Shown piece by piece: positions 1 through 5,648 of a stretch of DNA of 10,784 bases. How positions within the stretch are numbered: the stretch's first letter is position 1; each line of letters opens with the position of its first letter. Position numbers and translations under genes: made by a program. Under the pieces are notes generated by a model. The model was given only the letters and a program-made list of their open reading frames with translations. It did no database searches and was not told where the DNA came from. Source of the DNA: Bacteroidales bacterium UBA6244 (GTDB taxonomy: Bacteria; Bacteroidota; Bacteroidia; Bacteroidales; F082); the NCBI GenBank assembly GCA_002440885.1, contig DJVY01000053.1, positions 1 through 10,784 on the forward strand, written 5' to 3'.

Positions 1-1
1 C

Positions 2-427
2 GTATATATTCCCGATCTGGATAATTTGAAGATTGATGGGAAGATTGATTTTACAAACCCTGAAATAAGCGCCTCCAGCAGGATAAATCTGGTTCGCATT
101 TCCGTGCCCAACAAAGGAAACATGCTGAAACCCGGCATGCCGGTATATGTTCTTGTGGAAAACAAATCACGTGATGGACTTTCAATGCCTGTAGATGCGG
201 TGATCAGGGATGGGAAATCCTCCACCGTCTGGGTGAAAACAGCGAAGAACACTTTCGTCAACAGAATGGTGGAAACAGGTCTGGAATATGAAGACAGAAT
301 AGAAATCACATCCGGAATTAAGGCGGGGGACGAAGTAGTGGTTTCCGGGGCCTATCTGCTGAACAGTGAATACATATTCAAGAAAGGAGTCGATCCGATG
401 GCAGGTCACGATATGAGCACCATGTAA
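2..427 (+). CDS. RND efflux periplasmic adaptor, C-terminal part (CusB-like), 5' truncated by window edge
   Basis: The frame is open from base 2 with no stop upstream, so the start lies outside the window; the TTG at 26 is internal. About 141 codons remain. The visible part matches the end of a CusB/HlyD-type membrane fusion protein: a beta-barrel segment with the typical 'LKPGMPVYV' phrase, then 'SMPVDAVIRDG', then the membrane-proximal domain ending in 'GIKAGDEVVVSGAYLL'. In this family the adaptor links an inner-membrane RND pump (CusA-like) to an outer-membrane channel and exports Cu(I)/Ag(I) from the periplasm. The short tail after the last domain contains Met and His (MAGHDMSTM), which could bind metal, but this is inference. 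The next gene starts 1 bp after the stop, suggesting one transcript. The metal specificity cannot be read from this fragment. Confidence 0.88.
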   Translation, partial: VYIPDLDNLKIDGKIDFTNPEISASSRINLVRISVPNKGNMLKPGMPVYVLVENKSRDGLSMPVDAVIRDGKSSTVWVKTAKNTFVNRMVETGLEYEDRIEITSGIKAGDEVVVSGAYLLNSEYIFKKGVDPMAGHDMSTM

Positions 428-428
428 T

Positions 429-890
429 ATGAGAAAATTGAATATCATAGGTTGGCTGTCGGTGATAGTAGTGGCGGTTGTTTTAGCCATTCAGTTCATA
501 CCGGTGGAGCGTAATGTCTCCACCGTTCCGGCAGGTCAAAGTTTTGAAAGAACCGAAAAGGTGCCCGCCAACGTGGCTACAATCCTTAAAGTTTCCTGCT
601 ATGACTGTCATTCAAATAATACCCGCTATCCCTGGTATTCGGAAGTACAGCCGGGCGCGTGGTTCATGGCCCGGCATATTAAAAAAGGCAAAGAAGAACT
701 CAATTTTGATGAGTTCAATAATTATTCAAAAAGACGCAAAAAAGCAAAAATAAAAAGCATCATCAGCCAGATTGAGAAAGACGAAATGCCGCTTCCATCT
801 TACCTTTGGATGCATCACGATGCAGGATTATCTCCAGCTGGAAAAGAACAGCTTCTAGAATTTTTCCGCGCCTATGAGTATTATAAATAA
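429..890 (+). CDS. Haem-binding domain protein (Haem_bd family), membrane-anchored
   Basis: This 153-residue protein has an N-terminal hydrophobic segment at about residues 5-26, probably an uncleaved anchor or signal, with the rest periplasmic. A c-type haem attachment motif C57-x-x-C60-H61 is followed by the family's typical 'RYPWYSEVQPGAWF' region. Near the end is a 'MPLPSYLWMHHDA' segment that resembles the family's conserved C-terminal block and could supply the second haem ligand. Members of this family are small monohaem proteins common in Bacteroidota; their electron partners are mostly unknown. It begins 1 bp after the RND adaptor stop, so it is likely translationally coupled and may act in periplasmic redox chemistry around the metal pump, which is inference. 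The start is fixed by the close spacing and by the signal-like N-terminus. Confidence 0.85.
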   Translation: MRKLNIIGWLSVIVVAVVLAIQFIPVERNVSTVPAGQSFERTEKVPANVATILKVSCYDCHSNNTRYPWYSEVQPGAWFMARHIKKGKEELNFDEFNNYSKRRKKAKIKSIISQIEKDEMPLPSYLWMHHDAGLSPAGKEQLLEFFRAYEYYK

Positions 891-891
891 G

Positions 892-908
892 ACAGAATAT
901 CAAAGGAA
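892..908 (+). repeat. 17-base intergenic repeat, copy 1 (ACAGAATATcAAAGGAA)
   Basis: This sequence begins 2 bases after the stop of the haem-binding gene and matches 4509-4525 at 16 of 17 positions. Both copies lie immediately after a stop codon, and both are followed by a loosely similar CAC..CG and TTTTAATT stretch. It may be a shared 3' element, a recombination scar, or chance. Confidence 0.3.
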
Positions 909-1037
909 CACCGATTATGCTTTTTAATTAGTCACTGATGGTTTTTCTCTGTTTATGATAAACTATAAGGCATTATTAAAATAAAAATACAGATCGTTAA
1001 GAAGAAAAAGTAACCAAAAAAAGCATTTAAAACTAAG

Positions 1038-1607
1038 ATGAAATTAAATATTAAAAACATGGTTTGCAGCCGATGTCTCAAAGTGCTTAGGCAAGAGCTT
1101 GAACAACTAGGAATTAATGTTTCATCAATTGAACTTGGAGTATTGGTAATCGACGAGACGGCCGGTAATCATAATGAAATTATGGAGAAAATTGAAAGCG
1201 TCCTCCACACCAACAAATTTGAAATAATCCATAGTTCAGAGGAAGTCCTCGTCGAAAAAATTAAACATTTTTTACTTCGTAAAATAGAAGAGCTCCCTCT
1301 TGATTCCACAGTAAACCTATCTCAAACTTTAAGCGCAGAGTTCAACCATGAATATAAATCATTGAGCAAGCTGTTCTCGCACCTTGAAAATACAACAGTG
1401 GAAAAGTATTTTATTAATTTAAAAATAGAGAAAGTAAAACAACTTATTCAGCTCAGGCAGTACACCTTTTCAGAGATAGGGCATCTCCTGGATTACAGCA
1501 GCGTAAACCATCTTTCGAGACAGTTTAAAGAAGTTACCGGAGAGAGCATGACGGAGTACAAAAATGCTGAACTATCCAATCGGAGACCCTATGATGAAAT
1601 GAGTTAA
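1038..1607 (+). CDS. AraC-family regulator with N-terminal HMA-like CxxC domain
   Basis: This 189-residue protein has two parts. Residues 1-70 look like a ferredoxin-fold HMA domain: 'MVCSRC' places C10 and C13 where heavy-metal-associated domains have MxCxxC, and the beta/alpha pattern that follows fits the fold. Residues about 85-178 form a double helix-turn-helix of AraC type; the second HTH reads 'TFSEIGHLLDYSSVNHLSRQF' and ends with the family's 'GESMTEYK' signature. I infer a one-component regulator in which Cu(I), Ag(I) or a similar thiophilic metal binds the CxxC and controls the neighbouring resistance genes. The 147-bp upstream gap and 237-bp downstream gap suggest its own promoter. 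No convincing Bacteroidota -33/-7 (TTG/TAnnTTTG) pair was found in either gap. The HTH assignment is firm; the metal-sensing role is inferred from the motif and context. Confidence 0.85.
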   Translation: MKLNIKNMVCSRCLKVLRQELEQLGINVSSIELGVLVIDETAGNHNEIMEKIESVLHTNKFEIIHSSEEVLVEKIKHFLLRKIEELPLDSTVNLSQTLSAEFNHEYKSLSKLFSHLENTTVEKYFINLKIEKVKQLIQLRQYTFSEIGHLLDYSSVNHLSRQFKEVTGESMTEYKNAELSNRRPYDEMS

Positions 1608-1844
1608 CCTTAAAACTTAAGCGTATGAAATTATAAATGAAGTAAATGTGATATAGAAACAGCGATCACAGAGAAGTTTGCGAAATACGCTCCATAAACT
1701 TCAGGGATTGTTCAAAGCGAAATTATACAAAAACTTACGAAAATTATGCAGATGATCATATTATGAAACTTGTACTTTTACAATAGTAGTTATGACCATC
1801 TCGGTTTGAATACACTACCTGTAATGCAAAACCAGTATGGTTAA
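1608..1844. other. Gene-free stretch downstream of the AraC regulator
   Basis: There are 237 bases without a supportable gene. The + strand holds only short open pieces with stops, for example around 1663-1770, where hydrophilic fragments in different frames could be a decayed gene, but I recognise no family. The stretch contains the inverted repeat at 1647-1670. It probably holds the promoter for the downstream small membrane-protein genes, though no clear consensus is visible. Confidence 0.4.
1647..1670. promoter_or_regulatory. Inverted repeat TGTGAT-N12-ATCACA, possible operator
   Basis: Two perfect 6-base arms, TGTGAT (1647-1652) and ATCACA (1665-1670), are separated by 12 bases. The half-sites look like those of Crp/Fnr-type regulators, but the spacing is longer than the usual TGTGA-N6-TCACA. 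It lies 40 bp after the regulator gene and about 200 bp before the next start. A chance occurrence is possible in AT-rich DNA. Confidence 0.2.
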
Positions 1845-1868
1845 ATGTTGAATTTTAAAAACAAGAAC

Positions 1869-2108
1869 ATGAAAAACACTCATTTGATTTGGATGGTAAT
1901 AGGCTGTGCGTTACCATTTTTGATCATCTTTTTGGCTCCCGCTTTTGGGTTAGGAAGTAGTTGGTCTCTATTTTTTTTCGTAGTTGCTATGTTTGCTGTA
2001 CACCTCTTAATGCCACACGGTTCGCACGGACACAGCAGGCATACGCATCACAACCATAACACAGCAGATGACAATGCAGAGGAAAAACCATCCACGAACT
2101 CAAAATAA
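1869..2108 (+). CDS. Small His-tailed membrane protein (DUF2933-like)
   Basis: The preferred start at 1869 gives 79 residues. The frame is also open from an ATG at 1845, which would add eight polar residues (MLNFKNKN) before the family-like beginning 'MKNTHLIWM'. Two hydrophobic helices follow, at about residues 4-24 and 29-46 from the 1869 start, then a cytosolic or periplasmic tail with His clusters ('HGSHGHSRHTHHNHN') and an acidic, polar end. Similar short proteins (DUF2933 type) accompany metal-efflux genes in many bacteria, and the His tail suggests binding of a divalent or soft metal. It stands between the AraC-type regulator and the SHOCT/DUF5676/HMA unit. The function is not established, and assignment to DUF2933 rests on size, topology and context only. 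Confidence 0.65.
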   Translation: MKNTHLIWMVIGCALPFLIIFLAPAFGLGSSWSLFFFVVAMFAVHLLMPHGSHGHSRHTHHNHNTADDNAEEKPSTNSK

Positions 2109-2112
2109 TTGA

Positions 2113-2126
2113 GTGGAAATCTCCAC
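2113..2126 (+). other. Short hairpin GTGGA-aatc-TCCAC after the His-tailed gene
   Basis: A 5-bp perfect stem with a 4-base loop begins 5 bases after the stop of the preceding gene. It is not followed by a T-run, so it does not look like a canonical intrinsic terminator. It could be an mRNA 3'-end stabilising element, or chance. A second, looser inverted repeat in the same gap pairs TTCACTT (2177-2183) with AAGTGAA (2211-2217). Confidence 0.2.
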
Positions 2127-2251
2127 CGATAGGATTTATACGAAATCGAGGTCTGCTAAAGGATAAGGACTGTGACTTCACTTAAACTCCTGTCGCGTTG
2201 AAAAATTCAGAAGTGAACCAATTTTATAAGTATTAATTAAAAAACAAGATT

Positions 2252-2482
2252 ATGCATTATTACGACGGCAGTTTTGCAGGAATGCACCTTATTTGGTGGC
2301 TTATTTGGCTCTTATTTATAGCTTGGATTTTTTTTATACCGGTGGATATTCCTTTCCAAAAAACAAAAAATGAAAGCCCATTGGATATCCTTAAAAAGCG
2401 CTATGCCAAAGGTGAAATTTCACAGGAAGAATTTGAAAACGCGCGAACGGTATTAAACTCAGATATCACATTAAAACCATAA
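2252..2482 (+). CDS. Small membrane protein with SHOCT domain
   Basis: This 76-residue protein has one strongly hydrophobic, Trp-rich helix at about residues 11-30 ('HLIWWLIWLLFIAWIFF'), then a linker, then a SHOCT (short C-terminal) domain at about residues 42-68. The SHOCT match is the 'PLDILKKRYAKGEISQEEFE' pattern. SHOCT motifs are thought to mediate oligomerisation or binding to partners, and the N-terminal helix anchors it in the inner membrane. It is the first gene of a tight unit: the DUF5676 gene follows after 4 bp and the HMA gene 12 bp after that. This arrangement recurs beside copper or mercury resistance genes in Bacteroidota, to my recollection. The A-rich stretch before the ATG fits a Bacteroidota translation start. 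Confidence 0.82.
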   Translation: MHYYDGSFAGMHLIWWLIWLLFIAWIFFIPVDIPFQKTKNESPLDILKKRYAKGEISQEEFENARTVLNSDITLKP

Positions 2483-2486
2483 GATC

Positions 2487-2768
2487 ATGCATCGCTTAGA
2501 CGTAAAAAAATTCGGATTGGCTTTCGGGCTCACAGGGGCTTTGATATATTTAGGTTGTACGATAGTAATGACCACCGTAGGACAGCAGGGCTCGGTCGCT
2601 TTCTTCAACACCCTTTTACATGGTTTGGACACCAGTAGTTTAATAAAGGTGAACCTTCCAGTGCGGGCAGCACTGGTTGGCATTGTCCAGATTTTTATTT
2701 TAGGCTGGCTGGTCGGAGCCTGTATTGCGGCATTTTACAATGTCCAAATCAAAAAAGAGATTAATTAA
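2487..2768 (+). CDS. DUF5676-family two-helix membrane protein
   Basis: This 93-residue protein has two predicted transmembrane helices, at about residues 9-31 ('FGLAFGLTGALIYLGCTIVM') and 62-84 ('ALVGIVQIFILGWLVGACI'), joined by a loop containing a 'FFNTLLHGLD' segment. Length, topology and the loop fit DUF5676, a family of unknown function found next to heavy-metal genes. It begins 4 bp after the SHOCT gene stop, and the HMA gene begins 12 bp after its own stop, so the three are almost certainly co-transcribed. Single Cys residues sit within or near both helices (C24 and C79). These could matter for metal handling, but this is speculation. No catalytic motif is seen. Confidence 0.75.
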   Translation: MHRLDVKKFGLAFGLTGALIYLGCTIVMTTVGQQGSVAFFNTLLHGLDTSSLIKVNLPVRAALVGIVQIFILGWLVGACIAAFYNVQIKKEIN

Positions 2769-2780
2769 AATTCAAAAAAA

Positions 2781-3035
2781 ATGAAACAACAAATTGAAAT
2801 AACAGGAATGTCCTGCGAAGGTTGCGTTACAAATGTCGAAAAAGCGTTGAAAGAAATTGAAGGAGTTCAGAATGTGAAAGCAAGTCTTCATCCACCACAT
2901 GCAATCCTCGAAGCAGAGAAATCTGTCAGCCACGCGCAGTTGACGCAGGCCTTGGAAAAAGCTGGCGGTTATGGAGTTGCCGGAGCCAATGTGGATGACA
3001 ACTCAAAAAAATCTGGTGGCTCCTGTTGCTGTTGA
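2781..3035 (+). CDS. HMA-domain metallochaperone (CopZ-like) with Cys-rich C-terminus
   Basis: This 84-residue cytosolic protein is one HMA domain. The metal site is 'GMSCEGC' with C12 and C15, and the rest follows the ferredoxin-like pattern, with 'VQNVKASL' as strand 2 and 'LTQALEKAGGYGV' as the second helix. The family carries Cu(I) or other soft metals to P-type ATPases or sequesters them. Unlike plain CopZ (about 68-70 residues) it carries a polar extension ending in three consecutive cysteines, C82-C84, which could form a second metal site or help exchange with a partner. It is the last gene of the SHOCT-DUF5676-HMA unit. No P-type ATPase is present in the window, so its partner is unknown. 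Mercury or zinc specificity cannot be excluded. Confidence 0.88.
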   Translation: MKQQIEITGMSCEGCVTNVEKALKEIEGVQNVKASLHPPHAILEAEKSVSHAQLTQALEKAGGYGVAGANVDDNSKKSGGSCCC

Positions 3036-3169
3036 AAAGTATGAACTGCGCGGGCAAGTATAATGTTAGTACGATGTGAACGATAACGGTAGAAATGCTC
3101 CGCTGAAAACTAAGTGAAAGAAGCAAATAAATTTTTTAAAAAAAATCAAAGTAGCCAGCAATAGCTTGC

Positions 3170-3204
3170 CTGATCAAACGCACTTATGATTGCGACAGGA
3201 TCAG
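3170..3204. promoter_or_regulatory. Imperfect inverted repeat, possible operator or RNA hairpin
   Basis: The arms CTGATC (3170-3175) and GATCAG (3199-3204) pair perfectly. Inside them CGCA (3179-3182) pairs with TGCG (3191-3194), with small unpaired bulges and an 8-base loop. It lies 62 bp before the copper-storage start. There is no following T-run, so a terminator is unlikely. The function is unproven. Confidence 0.25.
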
Positions 3205-3219
3205 CGCAGGAACTGCATA

Positions 3220-3261
3220 TTTATTGAAAAAACCAACCTATTTATTAACATAAAAACCAAC
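3220..3261 (+). repeat. Two-copy direct repeat (TTTATT...AAAAACCAAC) in the leader of the copper-storage gene
   Basis: TTTATT occurs at 3220-3225 and 3241-3246, and AAAAACCAAC at 3228-3237 and 3252-3261, so the unit is repeated with a period of 21-24 bases and slightly different internal spacing. The second copy ends 4 bases before the ATG at 3266. It could be a regulator binding repeat, a translation-enhancing leader, or a small slippage duplication. Confidence 0.35.
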
Positions 3262-3265
3262 AATT

Positions 3266-3607
3266 ATGACAGGTTATCACACGTACCAAAGTTGTATTGA
3301 AGCATGTTTAAAATGTGCTGCAATATGTAATCACTGTGCTTCATCATGCACTGAGGAAGAAGATGTAAAAATGATGGCGAGATGCATTCAGTTAGACATG
3401 GAATGCGCAGCGATCTGCTATGCCTCAGCACAGTTAATGAGCCTCGGCAGCGACAAAGCAAAAGAAATTTGCCGCATTTGTGCCGACATCTGTGAAGCAT
3501 GTGCTGCAGAATGTGAAAAACATGCACAACATGGAATGGATCATTGCCGTGAATGTGCAGAAGCTTGCAGAAAATGCGCCGAAGAATGCCGGAAAATGGC
3601 AGCGTAA
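3266..3607 (+). CDS. Cytosolic four-helix-bundle copper-storage protein (Csp family)
   Basis: This 113-residue protein contains 19 cysteines, most in CxxxC, CxxC and CxxxxxxC spacings along amphipathic helices: C10, C14, C17, C21, C24, C28, C40, C47, C51, C69, C72, C76, C79, C83, C94, C97, C101, C104 and C108. This is the pattern of the DUF326/Csp family, in which four helices form a tube whose inward Cys side chains bind many Cu(I) ions. There is no signal peptide, so it resembles cytosolic Csp3 rather than exported Csp1, and its job would be to buffer cytosolic copper. Several His and Met residues near the ends (H5, H23, H86, H89, H93) fit roles in metal entry. It stands downstream of the HMA chaperone and directly abuts the beta-propeller remnant, which continues in the same frame after its stop. 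Confidence 0.93.
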   Translation: MTGYHTYQSCIEACLKCAAICNHCASSCTEEEDVKMMARCIQLDMECAAICYASAQLMSLGSDKAKEICRICADICEACAAECEKHAQHGMDHCRECAEACRKCAEECRKMAA

Positions 3608-3631
3608 TTTAAAACGGGTGGTGATTTTAAT

Positions 3632-4508
3632 GATTGCCACTCTTTTTATCTACATCCTAACGACCAAATTATGTGCAGGTGGCCCCCAATGGAAAATCTG
3701 TTTGGGTGGCGGCAGCAGGTATGGACAGCAGTAAAACAAATTACTTAATAGTTATTGACCCAAACAGCGGTACAATAAAAGAGCGTGTGCTGTTAGGTAA
3801 AGATCTACACGTGGCCCATGTGGTTTTAGACGATCAATCAAAGAATGCATTTGTAACCGCAGGTGAAACGAATGAAGTCATACAAGTAGATGCAACGACC
3901 TATCAAGTGGTACGCAATTTAATTTAGGAGAAAAACATGCACCTCATGGCTTACGCTACGCTAATGGCAAATTGTATGTAGCCAATATGGACGGAAAAAG
4001 TATGTCTGTCATTACTATAGCTGATGGTAAAGTAACTGATATCCCTCTTGGTGGTATAGCTCCACAGGTAGCCGTTACCCGTGACGATAAATTTGTTTTC
4101 GTCTCTTTGTACGATACAAAAGAGGTGATACAGTATGACCTTAAAAATGGCCAAATAATAAGAATACCATTACCTGGCACCGCTCAGGGCCCTATTCAGT
4201 TGTATGCTACCCCGGATAGTAAATTACTTTATGTAGCAGACCAGGGTGAACTCTTGGGCAGGCCGGTTTCAAACGAGGTTTATGTAATAGACATACCAAA
4301 CGCAAAAGTGATAAGTACCATTAAAGTTGGTAAGAAGGCTCACGGTGTAGTAGTAAGCAACGATGGTAAATCAGTTTTTGTAACAAATACTATAGATAAT
4401 ACCGTTTCTGTGATTGATGTGGCAAGTCAAAAAGTGATCCACACAATCCCGGTTGGCAAAGGCCCTAATGGAATAAGCTATTGGTTTGAAACTGGTGGAA
4501 TGCCATAA
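3632..4508 (+). pseudogene. YncE/YVTN-type beta-propeller protein, 5' truncated with two frameshifts
   Basis: Three pieces in three frames together read as one beta-propeller. The first piece (from about 3632, frame of the preceding Csp gene) contains 'FYLHPNDQ'. The second (about 3667-3927) contains 'VAPNGKSVWVA' and 'YLIVIDPNSGTIKERVL'. The third (about 3921-4508) carries several repeats such as 'KLYVANMDGKSMSVI' and 'SVFVTNTIDNTVSVIDVAS'. The breaks fall at an AAA run (3666-3668) and a TTT run (3918-3920); adding one base to each run restores a continuous reading. No signal peptide, N-terminal blades or credible start exists between the Csp stop and this sequence, so the 5' part is missing. 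Intact relatives are usually secreted seven-bladed propellers of about 300-400 residues, some linked to metal or surface functions. The ends of the third piece are intact. If the frameshifts are sequencing errors, the 5' truncation would still hold. Confidence 0.72.
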
Positions 4509-4525
4509 ACAGAATATTAAAGGAA
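4509..4525 (+). repeat. 17-base intergenic repeat, copy 2 (ACAGAATATtAAAGGAA)
   Basis: This is the second copy of the element at 892-908, with one mismatch. It begins at the base after the propeller stop codon and lies 50 bp before the GAPDH start. Its repetition at gene ends on both sides of the metal block is what makes it worth recording. Confidence 0.3.
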
Positions 4526-4575
4526 ATACACATCGGAAACCTTTTAATTTAATCGATAAGCTAAATATATATATT

Positions 4576-5607
4576 ATGGAAAAAATAAGAGTTGCCATTA
4601 ACGGATATGGTGTCATTGGCAAACGGGTTGCCGATGCAGTGCATTTGCAAGAAGATATGGAACTGGCAGGTGTATGCGATGTAATAACAGACTGGCGCAT
4701 TCAAATGGCAGTATTGAAAAAATATCCCGTGTTTGCTTCCGATGACATGTTTAAAACAAAGATGAACGAAGCAGGCATAAATTCATCAGGCACGTTGAAC
4801 GATCTGCTTGCATCCTCAGATATTATTGTGGATTGTACGCCAAAAAAAATTGCGGTTCAAAATATAGAGCTTTATAAAAAACTTGGTAAAAAGTTTATCT
4901 TACAAGGAGGTGAAAAGCATGAAGCAACCGGTCATTCCTTTAGTGCCGAAAATAATTATGCAACTGCAATTAACCTTGATGCTACAAGAGTAGTTTCCTG
5001 TAACACTACTTCCATTGTAAGAACACTAACCGCACTGAAGAATGCAGGCTTGCTCTTAAAAGCAAGAGGCACTTTACTTCGTCGTGCAACCGACCCATGG
5101 GAAAGCCATTTGACCGGGATTATGAATACCCTGGTTCCCGAAAAAGATATACCCAGCCATCAGGGACCGGATGCGCAATCTGTTGACCCCTCTTTTAACG
5201 TTATCACATCGGCAGTTAAAGTGCCGGAAACGTTAAGCCATCTACATTACTGGAATGTACAGTTGACCAGAAAAACCGATAAGGAAGAAGTTTTGGATGC
5301 GTTCAATAAATCTACCAGAATTGCAATGATTGAATACAGCGATGAGTTAGCAGCTAATAATACAGTTAAGGAATTAATGCTTGCAATAGGCCGCCCTTAT
5401 GGAGATATGTATGAAGTAGCCTTGTGGCAAGACATGCTGAAAGTGGTTGGAGATGAAGTGTTCTATGCTTACTTAGTCGATAATCAGGCTATCGTAATCC
5501 CCGAAACCATTGACGCTATCCGTGCCCTAACCGGAATTGAACCAGACGCTGAAAAGTCGATACTTAAGACCAACGAAAGCCTTGGAGTTAAGCAGAGTTT
5601 TTATTAG
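4576..5607 (+). CDS. gap: Type II (archaeal-like) glyceraldehyde-3-phosphate dehydrogenase
   Basis: This 343-residue protein belongs to the archaeal-type phosphorylating GAPDH family, distinct from bacterial GapA. It interconverts glyceraldehyde 3-phosphate and 1,3-bisphosphoglycerate with NAD(P). The Rossmann glycine motif is N9-G-Y-G-x-I-G15 followed by KRVADAV. The catalytic cysteine is C142 in 'VVSCNTTS', with the family's 'QGGEKHE' upstream and 'RRATDP' and 'PSHQGPDA' downstream; the end 'IPETIDAIRAL' matches the archaeal C-terminus. The ATG at 4576 is chosen because the conserved N-terminus begins there; the frame is open to 4486 but that extension overlaps the propeller and has no family match. 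A TapB-like gene follows after 41 bp. Together with FbaB downstream it forms a central-carbon pair of unusual type. Cofactor preference cannot be decided by eye. Confidence 0.93.
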   Translation: MEKIRVAINGYGVIGKRVADAVHLQEDMELAGVCDVITDWRIQMAVLKKYPVFASDDMFKTKMNEAGINSSGTLNDLLASSDIIVDCTPKKIAVQNIELYKKLGKKFILQGGEKHEATGHSFSAENNYATAINLDATRVVSCNTTSIVRTLTALKNAGLLLKARGTLLRRATDPWESHLTGIMNTLVPEKDIPSHQGPDAQSVDPSFNVITSAVKVPETLSHLHYWNVQLTRKTDKEEVLDAFNKSTRIAMIEYSDELAANNTVKELMLAIGRPYGDMYEVALWQDMLKVVGDEVFYAYLVDNQAIVIPETIDAIRALTGIEPDAEKSILKTNESLGVKQSFY

Positions 5608-5648
5608 CTGGCAAGCAGTACAAATAACTTACCAGATAAAAATGGAAT

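Larger units (their letters stand above)
3036..3265. other. Gene-free stretch before the copper-storage gene
   Basis: There are 230 bases with no supportable gene on either strand. The stretch contains an imperfect inverted repeat (3170-3204) and a short tandem direct repeat (3220-3261) just before the next start, so it likely carries the promoter and control sites of the four-helix-bundle gene. Confidence 0.45.

Noticed and set aside
1647..1670. Crp/Fnr binding site
   Set aside because: The half-sites fit but the spacer is 12 bases between 6-base arms, longer than the standard site. Kept only as a generic inverted repeat with low confidence.
1663..1770. Decayed coding sequence downstream of the AraC regulator
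   Set aside because: Short protein-like fragments occur in different frames, but I could not match them to any family, so no pseudogene is claimed.
1845..1868. Upstream ATG start for the His-tailed membrane protein
   Set aside because: It adds eight polar residues before the usual beginning of such proteins; 1869 is the better fit, although 1845 cannot be excluded.
2113..2126. Intrinsic terminator after the His-tailed gene
   Set aside because: The stem is only 5 bp and there is no T-run after it.
3266..3607. Antisense open frames opposite the copper-storage gene
   Set aside because: They are mirror products of the Cys-codon repeats, with no start context and no family match; likewise for the other minus-strand frames in the window.
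3480..3734. + strand open frame overlapping csp and the propeller
   Set aside because: Its residues come from out-of-frame reading of the Cys-rich gene and the propeller start; no family resemblance.
3972..4508. A stand-alone 178-residue gene starting at TTG 3972
   Set aside because: The propeller reading continues upstream of 3972 in the same frame to about 3921 and then in another frame. The TTG is only an internal codon.
4486..4575. N-terminal extension of the GAPDH frame to 4486
   Set aside because: It overlaps the end of the propeller in another frame, has no family match, and the conserved GAPDH N-terminus begins exactly at the ATG at 4576.
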